DNA of 19,375 nt from CAZXYF01 sp964644705 (lineage in GTDB: Bacteria; Planctomycetota; Brocadiia; SM23-32). Below, in pieces: positions 1 through 6,157 of the stretch (the stretch's first letter is position 1; each line of letters opens with the position of its first letter). The DNA lies in contig CAZXYF010000047.1 of assembly GCA_964644705.1 (NCBI GenBank), forward strand, positions 1-19,375, written 5' to 3'. A model generated the notes under the pieces. It did not search any database and was not told where the DNA came from. It saw nothing but the letters and a program-made list of their open reading frames with translations. The position numbers and the translations under genes are program-made.

Positions 1-64
1 ATGATTATTAACCTCGGGTTTATAACACCTCCTGGGAATTTGTTCTTTGGATGGTATCCAGTGC

Positions 65-131
65 AAGATACAAGGATGCAGGAATTCAGTGTGGACCTTT
101 GTATCCTTGAATCAGTGTATCCCTGTATCTT
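65..131. repeat. imperfect 13-bp inverted repeat
   Basis: The arm AAGATACAAGGAT (65-77) is the reverse complement of ATCCCTGTATCTT (119-131) at 12 of 13 positions. The arms bracket about 40 bases with a nested shorter dyad (CAAGGAT 71-77 and ATCCTTG about 104-110). It lies in the non-coding stretch upstream of grpE. It could be the remnant of a small repeat element or the terminator of a gene that ends outside the window. No T-tract or target duplication is visible. Confidence 0.4.
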
Positions 132-166
132 CCGAACAGGATAGCGTGAAAATGGGATGCATAAAA

Positions 167-195
167 TTGGGCTGAAACATTAGGATACCTATAAA
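167..195 (+). promoter_or_regulatory. possible sigma70-type promoter for grpE
   Basis: TTGGGC (167-172) is separated by 17 bases from TATAAA (190-195). The -10 box matches the consensus at 5 of 6 positions but the -35 only at 3 of 6. Transcription from here would give grpE a leader of about 200 bases with two hairpins. It is a consensus match only. Confidence 0.35.
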
Positions 196-405
196 GGTCC
201 GCTTAGCCCGGGTTTTACGAACATGGTTGTGGGACCGGGCAGTTTTCTCGGTTCCTTTTGAACAGTAAACAGAGCAGAGAGTGTCCCCACAGGCAATCCG
301 GCGAAATAAACAGTGTCCGAAACGTCCGGACACACATCGAAACCGCCGAGACAGCGAATTACAGTAACCATACAGACGAGAATAACGTCTGAGAGGAATA
401 ACATT

Positions 406-1026
406 ATGCCGCAATCACACAATCAGCAACAGGACGAACCAGAAACAACGCCTTCTCCCGACAACACACCGGATGAAGAGATCGAAAAGGATGAGACTAA
501 CGAGGAGGAACAAAACTCCCCAGTCACGCTTAGCGTCGCCGAATACGAGGAATTAAAAACACTGGCGGAGGAACGAGATGAATATCTGAATCGACTGCGC
601 GAGGCGGTCGCGGACCGAATGAAACTCCAGAAGCGCATAAAAAAAATAAAGAAGGAAGCCCAGGAAAAGGCATTGCGTACGGTGGCAAGAAAAGTCCTGC
701 CCCTCGCCGATAGCCTGACCCGGGCTCTGGACGTTGCGGAAGAAACCGAGGGTGCCGAACAAATCACCGAGGGACTGAACCTGACGGAACAAGAGTTTTA
801 CGGTATGCTTGATGACCTCGGCATTGAGCTTATTGAATCCGTCGGTGAAAAATTCGATCCCAACTACCATGAGGCGGTTTTCCAGCAACCCACCGATGAT
901 GCCGAACCCAACACCGTGGTGCAGGAGATCAAAAAAGGCTTCTTGCTCAACGGCGATCTCCTCCGCCCCGCTCAGGTTGTGGTGGCTACTGAACCGGAAT
1001 CGGATGAACCGGAAGACGCCGAGTAA
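406..1026 (+). CDS. grpE: GrpE, nucleotide exchange factor of DnaK
   Basis: This 206-residue cytoplasmic co-chaperone releases ADP from DnaK and so drives the Hsp70 cycle. Residues 1-40 are a disordered, very acidic arm. About 42-90 form the long dimeric coiled coil, 90-140 the helical bundle, and 140-196 the C-terminal beta domain, with the typical FDPNYHEAV segment (150-158), the QEIKKGFLLNGDLLRPAQV stretch (173-191) and a short acidic tail. Length is normal for the family (about 180-220). The ATG at 406 was chosen because GAGAGG lies just upstream (391-396). The frame stays open back to a GTG at 313, but those 31 residues have no ribosome site and sit on a hairpin. A yacG-like gene starts 4 bases after the stop. 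dnaK and dnaJ are not in the window. Confidence 0.96.
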   Translation: MPQSHNQQQDEPETTPSPDNTPDEEIEKDETNEEEQNSPVTLSVAEYEELKTLAEERDEYLNRLREAVADRMKLQKRIKKIKKEAQEKALRTVARKVLPLADSLTRALDVAEETEGAEQITEGLNLTEQEFYGMLDDLGIELIESVGEKFDPNYHEAVFQQPTDDAEPNTVVQEIKKGFLLNGDLLRPAQVVVATEPESDEPEDAE

Positions 1027-1030
1027 ATGA

Positions 1031-1318
1031 TTGCCCGTTCCCTCTTGTTTTCAGGATCAAATTGTGGGCCCCTCTGGCAATAACAACAACGAACTTCATA
1101 CACAATGCCCGACGTGCGGCAAAAAGGTACTGTATGAAGCGGGAGAAACAAACCAACATTTTCCTTTCTGCAGTAAAAGGTGCAAGCTCACCGACCTCGG
1201 AAAATGGTTTGAGGAAGACCATCGGATCGAAGGCTCCCTCAATGATCGCATGCCGGAGGGAGCAGACGGTGATAAAGAAGAGGAACAGCACGATAACATT
1301 GAAGATTTTTCTGGTTGA
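1031..1318 (+). CDS. yacG: YacG-like zinc-binding protein (DNA gyrase inhibitor family)
   Basis: This 95-residue protein carries the YacG signature: a CPTCGK knuckle (C26, C29), then FCSKRCKLTDLGKWF with C47 and C51, giving C-X2-C-X17-C-X3-C. In E. coli YacG binds GyrB through this zinc finger and inhibits gyrase. That function is inferred from the family. The C-terminus is Glu/Asp-rich. No in-frame ATG precedes the zinc finger, so the start must be non-ATG: TTG at 1031, 4 bases after the grpE stop, or GTG at 1064, which removes 11 residues. The tight spacing suggests co-transcription and perhaps translational coupling with grpE. E. coli YacG is only about 65 residues long, so this one has extra residues at both ends. 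Confidence 0.85.
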   Translation: MPVPSCFQDQIVGPSGNNNNELHTQCPTCGKKVLYEAGETNQHFPFCSKRCKLTDLGKWFEEDHRIEGSLNDRMPEGADGDKEEEQHDNIEDFSG

Positions 1319-1343
1319 CATCGCCCCCTCATGGGCTTAAACT
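1315..1343 (+). promoter_or_regulatory. sigma70-type promoter overlapping the yacG stop
   Basis: A perfect TTGACA (1315-1320) is followed after 17 bases by TAAACT (1338-1343, 4 of 6). The -35 box contains the yacG stop codon TGA (1316-1318). It would start transcription about 50 bases before the membrane-protein gene at 1402, separating that gene from grpE-yacG. Confidence 0.55.
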
Positions 1344-1401
1344 CTGCCCGTGATATGGGGTGTTGCAGCTTTTTACTGTTTTGACGTGGGAGTGATTATC
1401 C

Positions 1402-2685
1402 ATGAGAGATCGAAAAGGTAACTGGCAGGACCTGTTGGCGTCGCATTCGCTCGCTGTGGACACAAAGAAACTGTGGTTGGGCTTCGTGGCCACACTGGCT
1501 TCGGTTGCTCTCCTGACGATAATTGGGGCAGTGTACAGCCACCTGATAGCCCATCCCGTCATTGGCTATTTCAATCTCGGTGCACAAAGTTTCGTTTCTC
1601 GCCTCACAGCTGGTCAGGGGATACCTTCCTGGACGGCCATTTTGCCGTTATTTAATCCTTTCGCCGCGGGAATATCCCATTTTGCCCTTTCCATCTTCCT
1701 CTACATCGGCCTCTTTGCCATCTGGAGCTACTGTGGTGGCGCCATCTCCCGGCTCACCGCCCTGCAGTACGGACGGGATGATATTCCCACTTTGAGCGAT
1801 GGACTCGATATGGTGCGGGACAAACGCAATGCCTACTTTTTCGCCCCGCTCACTCCGCTTTTCGGGATTGTAATTTTCGCTGTCTGTAACATGGTTCTCG
1901 GGCTCATCTGTTCTATTCCCTACATCGGGCCCTGGATTACAGCCATTTCCGTCCCGTTTGTTGCTCTGCCCGCCGCAATAATCACAACCTTCATCGTTGT
2001 TCTCGGAGTCACCACATTTGGACTCATGTTCCCCGCGGTAAGTATCGGTGGAAAAGATGCATTCGAGGGGTGGAGCAGCGCATACAGTTATCTCCTCTGG
2101 GGATTCAACCGCTTTGTGGGCTACACCCTTATCGCCGCCATTGTCGGTTCAATCACGACCCTGATCGCTGTTGGCGTCGCTGAACTCTTCATTGGAATTC
2201 TGGTCAAAACCATTTCCATCGGTCTCATTGGCGGTTCCATTATGCAACTGAACGGTGTCTGCAGCGTGCTCAAACCGGTCGGTGGAGGATCGGTCGGAAT
2301 GAGCGTGGCATCCGGTGTTACAATGATCATCGCAGTGTTAGCCCGAACCCTCGTTGTCGCTTATGTATTCTCGTTCTTCTTCACGGCCAACACCATCATC
2401 TGTTTCCTTCTGCGAAAACACGTTGACCGTATCGAGATTGATGAAGTTTACGAGGAATCCCCCGAAGAAGAAACTTTCGAGGAAGAATTCGAAGAAGCAC
2501 CGCCGGAAACCCAACCCACTGAGGAGGAAACTCAGGAGGCTCCAGAATCGGTCACTGAAGACGTGCCCGAGGCAGAAGGTGAAAAGCAAGAAGAAGAACA
2601 AGACACCTCAGCCCAGGGCAGCACCGAAGAAGGGGGCGAAAAGGAGGAGGAGGAAGAAGAGGACTCGGGAGAAGACAGTCCTTGA
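1402..2685 (+). CDS. multi-pass membrane protein with Glu-rich C-terminal tail
   Basis: I do not recognise a named family with confidence. The 427-residue protein has a hydrophilic N-terminus with a possible helix ending near residue 50. About 6 hydrophobic segments follow between residues 25 and 340, with recurrent Gly/Ala-Ile-Val-Thr stretches. The GGAISRLTALQYGRDDIPTL-type segment (about 113-131) resembles an uncharacterised PVC-group membrane-protein family. Residues from about 355 to 427 form a cytoplasmic-looking tail that is roughly half Glu, coded by repeated GAA/GAG runs. The ATG at 1402 has GGAG upstream (1388-1391). The gene has its own promoter and terminator, so it is probably transcribed alone. 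The tail may bind cations or basic partners. This is conjecture. Confidence 0.85.
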   Translation: MRDRKGNWQDLLASHSLAVDTKKLWLGFVATLASVALLTIIGAVYSHLIAHPVIGYFNLGAQSFVSRLTAGQGIPSWTAILPLFNPFAAGISHFALSIFLYIGLFAIWSYCGGAISRLTALQYGRDDIPTLSDGLDMVRDKRNAYFFAPLTPLFGIVIFAVCNMVLGLICSIPYIGPWITAISVPFVALPAAIITTFIVVLGVTTFGLMFPAVSIGGKDAFEGWSSAYSYLLWGFNRFVGYTLIAAIVGSITTLIAVGVAELFIGILVKTISIGLIGGSIMQLNGVCSVLKPVGGGSVGMSVASGVTMIIAVLARTLVVAYVFSFFFTANTIICFLLRKHVDRIEIDEVYEESPEEETFEEEFEEAPPETQPTEEETQEAPESVTEDVPEAEGEKQEEEQDTSAQGSTEEGGEKEEEEEEDSGEDSP

Positions 2686-2718
2686 CGCTCTCAGGCCACT
2701 CTGAAACTTGAATCATAC

Positions 2719-2750
2719 GGGAAGCTCGGTGAAACGAGCTTCCCTTTTTT
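2719..2750 (+). terminator. Rho-independent terminator
   Basis: A perfect 10-bp stem pairs GGGAAGCTCG (2719-2728) with CGAGCTTCCC (2735-2744) around the loop GTGAAA, followed directly by six T (2745-2750). It ends the membrane-protein transcript. Confidence 0.92.
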
Positions 2751-2752
2751 AC

Positions 2753-2781
2753 TTGCAAATATCTTTTTCAGCACCGATAAT
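2753..2781 (+). promoter_or_regulatory. promoter of the phosphatase/kinase-STAS operon
   Basis: TTGCAA (2753-2758) is separated by 17 bases from GATAAT (2776-2781, 5 of 6). It begins 2 bases after the preceding terminator and gives a leader of about 125 bases. That leader holds a small dyad, TGACC-GTA-GGTCA (2828-2840), which could be an operator. Confidence 0.55.
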
Positions 2782-2911
2782 TACGTATGCTATCATCCTG
2801 ATCGCCCTTAAGCTGGATGATTTTGCCTGACCGTAGGTCACTGCTTCTATCCCCGTTTACCCGCTGAACCGGCTTGGTTATGAAAGGTCTCCACTCTAAT
2901 GGTGAGGTCTG

Positions 2912-4318
2912 GTGGCATCTATGACATCCTCCACCGAAAATCGTAAGACGAAATCTTCCCAGGAAGTTCAGGAGGAAGTTGCGCAACTCCGAGAGAATGT
3001 CCATCAGCTCAACGAGAGGTTAAGTGAGGCAAAAGACACTATCGATTACCTCTCGAAACGACTTCAAGCTCAGGCTTCCGCCCCCGGCGAGCTGGAGGAA
3101 ATGCAGGGGGAGGTGGACGACAAGGATTTACAGGCTCTGGCCAAACAGCTCGAGCGACAGACCATGATTCTGGCCCGGGACAAAACGGTTGCCAGAAAAT
3201 TGCAGGAAAGCGTCCGTCCGCTCTGGCTGACAGATTTTGAAGGCGTTGAATTCGAGACCGAATCCTATACCGGATCGCGTGTCGGAGGGGATTTTTACGA
3301 TGTTATCAAACTATCCGACACCACTATTGGGGTTCTCATCGCCGACGTTAGCGGTTACGGCCTCCCGGCTTCCGTAATTATGGCCACGGCCCGAATGGCC
3401 TTTCGAACTTTTGCAACAACCGAATCAAGTCCAAAGGCCATTCTTAACAAGAGCAATCAGGCTCTCCTGGAATCCACTCTTGCCGGGCACCATTTGACCG
3501 CTTTTATGGGAATCCTCGACACCGAGATGCTCACGTTTCAATACGTGAATGCCTCTCACTGTCCGCCATACCTCTTGCGGGACAAGAGCGTTGATCCGCT
3601 CGACACAGACGGCCTTTTCGTCGGAATGTTCGACGACCCCCGATATGAACAAAAATCGATACAGCTTGAACGCGGTGACAAGCTCTTTCTGTTCACCGAT
3701 GGTCTGATCCGGATGTTTAACTCCGGCTCCAAGGAAGCGTCTTTGAACAACCTGCAGAGCTTTCTCTGCCAGCACGCTGACCTTGAAATCCGGGATCTAG
3801 TCCATAAGGCAGCCGACAACATCGTCGAAGAACCCGAGGATGATGTGCTCATGCTCGGCATGGAGCTTCTTCAAAAACGGGCCAAACGAAAAACAATAAC
3901 AATATCGAGTATTCCCACCGAAGTGGCCCGCATCGAAGATAGCATTCTGCCTGCCCTATCGGCCAAAGGTTACGGTGAGCGCGCTTTGTTTGCCGTAAAA
4001 CTTGGCCTGGAAGAAGCCGTTATCAATGCGATAAAACACGGAAATGAATTGGACACCACCAAAAAAGTCAACGTGGAATTCGTTATTGACGAAGATAAAG
4101 TGACGATTTCGGTCAAAGATGAGGGAGAAGGATTCGACCCCGAAAGCATCCCCGACCCACGGGAGGATGACAACCTGACCTCAGATTACGGTCGCGGCCT
4201 CCTGCTGATGCGAGCCTATATGGATTCGGTTTCATACAACGATAAGGGCAACAAGGTCACCATGGTGAAATATGCGCCGTGGCACTCTGAACATAAACTG
4301 GAAGCAAACGAATCATGA
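2912..4318 (+). CDS. fused SpoIIE/RsbU-type PP2C phosphatase and RsbW-type GHKL kinase
   Basis: This 468-residue cytoplasmic protein joins the two opposing enzymes of a partner-switching system. Residues 12-100 form a coiled coil. About 105-320 are a PPM/SpoIIE phosphatase with metal ligands in VGGDFYD (D127), ADVSGYG (D145), LFTDGL (D263) and EDDVLML (D310/D311). About 328-458 are a HATPase_c_2 domain with the N-box EEAVINAIKHGN (367-378), DEGEGFDP (403-410) and GRGLLLM (427-433). By family, the phosphatase dephosphorylates and the kinase phosphorylates a STAS antagonist, here encoded by the next gene, which overlaps it by 4 bases. DVSGYG has Tyr where many relatives have His. Start: GTG 2912 or ATG 2921. 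GGTGAGG (2901-2907) lies upstream of both, so 465 residues is equally possible. No sigma factor is nearby. Confidence 0.93.
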   Translation: MASMTSSTENRKTKSSQEVQEEVAQLRENVHQLNERLSEAKDTIDYLSKRLQAQASAPGELEEMQGEVDDKDLQALAKQLERQTMILARDKTVARKLQESVRPLWLTDFEGVEFETESYTGSRVGGDFYDVIKLSDTTIGVLIADVSGYGLPASVIMATARMAFRTFATTESSPKAILNKSNQALLESTLAGHHLTAFMGILDTEMLTFQYVNASHCPPYLLRDKSVDPLDTDGLFVGMFDDPRYEQKSIQLERGDKLFLFTDGLIRMFNSGSKEASLNNLQSFLCQHADLEIRDLVHKAADNIVEEPEDDVLMLGMELLQKRAKRKTITISSIPTEVARIEDSILPALSAKGYGERALFAVKLGLEEAVINAIKHGNELDTTKKVNVEFVIDEDKVTISVKDEGEGFDPESIPDPREDDNLTSDYGRGLLLMRAYMDSVSYNDKGNKVTMVKYAPWHSEHKLEANES

Positions 4319-4692
4319 GATCAGACTTCGAAACAGAACGTGCTGCCAATATACAGATTGGACGGCGTAATGGGACCACCATACTTCACCTGTCCGGTCA
4401 TATTGATGAATCGGCGGCGGATGCGCTCAATGCCGAACTGGACCAACTGTTCGAAAACGGTGTTAATCAGATCATATTTGATCTCAGTGAAGTGAAATTC
4501 ATGGGTTCCAGCGGCCTCGGCCAGATCATGCGTGCTTACCGCGAATTGCGGGATTCCAGCGGCTACGTACGGATCGTCAATCCCCAGCCCCTTATCGAGG
4601 ACCTTTTCGACCTCACCAAACTCAACAAGATTATCACCATACATCCCTCCGTTGAGGATGCCCTTGAAGGCGAGGACGAGTCGGAAGGTTGA
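4315..4692 (+). CDS. STAS-domain anti-sigma factor antagonist
   Basis: This 125-residue protein is of the SpoIIAA/RsbV type. The STAS domain spans residues 12-112: ILHLSGHID (23-31), IIFDLSEVKFMGSSGLG (53-69), YVRIVNP, and a LTKLNKIITIHPSVEDAL segment. The phosphorylation site is expected at S65 of FMGSSGLG. The usual preceding Asp (FMDSSG) is Gly here. Unphosphorylated antagonists bind the anti-sigma or response kinase and free its target. This one is the natural substrate of the upstream fused phosphatase/kinase. Its ATGA overlaps that gene's stop codon, which indicates translational coupling. The end carries an acidic tail. Confidence 0.95.
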   Translation: MRSDFETERAANIQIGRRNGTTILHLSGHIDESAADALNAELDQLFENGVNQIIFDLSEVKFMGSSGLGQIMRAYRELRDSSGYVRIVNPQPLIEDLFDLTKLNKIITIHPSVEDALEGEDESEG

Positions 4693-4722
4693 TTGGTCAT
4701 ATAGAAACGCCTCAACCTTTTT
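4685..4722 (+). terminator. weak Rho-independent terminator after the STAS gene
   Basis: AAGGTTGA (4685-4692), which includes the STAS stop codon, pairs perfectly with TCAACCTT (4712-4719) around a 19-base loop, followed by a short T run to 4722. The stem is AT-rich, so termination may be partial. It lies between convergent genes. Confidence 0.42.
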
Positions 4723-4752
4723 GATGGATCATCTTCCGCCCGCCAGGAGTGA

Positions 4753-5907
4753 TCAATCCGTCCTGCCCCCGCTCTCGTCCATCTCCTGAGATCTCTTCTG
4801 CAACTCCCCTAAATTAAACCCCTCCCATACAAGAAAACATGCCCCAACCAGAGTGATCGGGATTACATTCACCACCCAGACCAGCATGGCGAATGCACCA
4901 GCAGCGCCCGTATTCACATTAAAAGCCTCCGCCACCAGCGCCGCAGCAAGGTGAAAGGTGCCAAGATATCCGGGCGCCTGGGGAATTGCCACGGCGCCCG
5001 CAATAGCAAGTGTCACCAGAAACACTGCCGTCAGATTAAGATCAACACCCAATCCCCATGCCAGCATCCATGTGCTCACAGACTGAGACATCCAGATTGC
5101 ACCGGATAGCAGCAACCCGGCGGTGACGCCCCGACAGCTTTTTAAACAGTCCAGAGACTCCAGCAGCGACGTGAGAATGCCCTCCATCCGTGGACGCCAT
5201 TGCAGCGGAAACAGCTGGATTATTTTGTCCCCGATACGCACCACAGGTGCGGGCCAGACGGCCATTAAAAACAGAATCAGAACCGTGGTCGCAGCTACGC
5301 CACTTACAATAACTCCTCCGTACCACACGCGCATGATCATCCGCTGGTCCCCCCCTTCGCTTTCCGTCTTCGGCGCCCCAGAGGCGGTCACTTTGACTGT
5401 ATTTTCCGCCGCATACCGTTCAGCTGCTTTTTCCGCAGCACTCGCCCCCCCTCGCGTGGGCCCGGATGGGCCAGCCAGTACGCCCACCAGAAACAAAAGA
5501 AATGCCAGCCCCATGAGGTCAAAAATACGGGCCAGTCCCACCGTCGCCAGCGCATGGCTAAATTCAACGTTTTCCCTCCGGCTTATAAAGTACGGCCGAA
5601 CCACTTCTCCCAGACGCGCGGGCAACAGGTTATTCGTGGCAAATCCAATCACAGTAGCACTGAGTGCATTTTTCCACTGGACGGCATGGATAGGCCGCAA
5701 AAAAAGGCGCCATCGAGCGACCCGGAGAAGATACACCATAGCCACCAGCGCAAGCGCGGGAAGCATCAGCAGGTAATTCGTGCGCTGTAACACACCCCAT
5801 ACCTCACCCCAGTGCCCACTCAGTCGATACAGAAACAGGCACAGAGCACCGATACTAATAAGTCCAGCCACGAGGCACGCCGGTAGCTTGCGCTTATTGA
5901 GCTCCAT
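4753..5907 (-). CDS. YbhN/UPF0104 family flippase-like membrane protein (LPG synthase TM domain)
   Basis: This 384-residue inner-membrane protein has about 8 TM segments and the hallmarks of the UPF0104 / lysylphosphatidylglycerol-synthase TM family. These are RVARWRLFLRP (62-72), the strongly conserved FATNNLLPARLGEVVRPYF (89-107) and LARIFDLMGL (125-134), with AIPQAPGYLGTFHLAA further on. Relatives are proposed to move or modify lipids, but no substrate can be named here. Residues about 147-190 are a hydrophilic Ala/Glu/Gly-rich loop between TM segments, longer than I would expect. The ATG at 5907 has GAGAGA upstream. The gene is convergent with the STAS gene and lies downstream of ppdK on the same strand, but a terminator separates them. 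Confidence 0.9.
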   Translation of the reverse strand: MELNKRKLPACLVAGLISIGALCLFLYRLSGHWGEVWGVLQRTNYLLMLPALALVAMVYLLRVARWRLFLRPIHAVQWKNALSATVIGFATNNLLPARLGEVVRPYFISRRENVEFSHALATVGLARIFDLMGLAFLLFLVGVLAGPSGPTRGGASAAEKAAERYAAENTVKVTASGAPKTESEGGDQRMIMRVWYGGVIVSGVAATTVLILFLMAVWPAPVVRIGDKIIQLFPLQWRPRMEGILTSLLESLDCLKSCRGVTAGLLLSGAIWMSQSVSTWMLAWGLGVDLNLTAVFLVTLAIAGAVAIPQAPGYLGTFHLAAALVAEAFNVNTGAAGAFAMLVWVVNVIPITLVGACFLVWEGFNLGELQKRSQEMDESGGRTD

Positions 5908-5936
5908 ATTTATCTCTCACGATCTTCCGATCACTG

Positions 5937-5942
5937 ATTGTA
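5937..5942 (-). promoter_or_regulatory. possible -10 box for the UPF0104 gene
   Basis: On the minus strand TACAAT occurs about 30 bases before the start codon. The best -35 candidates (TTGCTG at 13 bases, TGCATT at 17) are poor in spacing or sequence, so support is limited. Confidence 0.3.
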
Positions 5943-6080
5943 GCCATTTTCACTTCAGCAATGCATCGGGTTATCCGGCCCGTCTCCCCTGAGTTAGAAG
6001 CATTTTACGGATACCTTTCACCCGAGACATATGACATTTTTGAAACATATACACAACACGTCTTCCGCGATGATTGGATC

Positions 6081-6120
6081 CATAAAAATAGCCCGGAGAT
6101 TCCATTCGAAATCCCCGGGC
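6081..6120 (-). terminator. Rho-independent terminator of ppdK
   Basis: Read on the minus strand, GCCCGGGGATT (6120-6110) pairs with AATCTCCGGGC (6101-6091) with one mismatch, around a short loop, and is followed by TATTTTTATG. It lies 38 bases after the ppdK stop. Confidence 0.78.
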
Positions 6121-6157
6121 CAGAGTCTTCATGCAACTTCAACGAGCAGAGCCGTTG

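Larger units (their letters stand above)
1..405. other. non-coding leader region upstream of grpE
   Basis: No convincing gene is seen in these 405 bases. The short open frames on both strands lack ribosome sites and family resemblance. The stretch holds the inverted repeat at 65-131, a possible promoter at 167-195, and two hairpins that would lie in the grpE mRNA leader. One pairs GCCCGG (206-211) with CCGGGC (235-240). The other pairs GTGTCCG (313-319) with CGGACAC (327-333) around a 7-base loop. No CIRCE element, the usual HrcA operator of heat-shock genes, was found. Confidence 0.5.

Noticed and set aside
313..405. 31-residue N-terminal extension of GrpE from a GTG
   Set aside because: The GTG has no ribosome site and lies in a hairpin. 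The ATG at 406 has a good one and gives a normal GrpE.
1..405. CIRCE/HrcA operator upstream of grpE
   Set aside because: No TTAGCACTC-N9-GAGTGCTAA-like sequence was found.
4723..4758. Inverted repeat GATGGATCA / TGATCAATC as a terminator of the UPF0104 gene
   Set aside because: It has a mismatch and overlaps the stop codon, and no T-tract is present on the minus strand.
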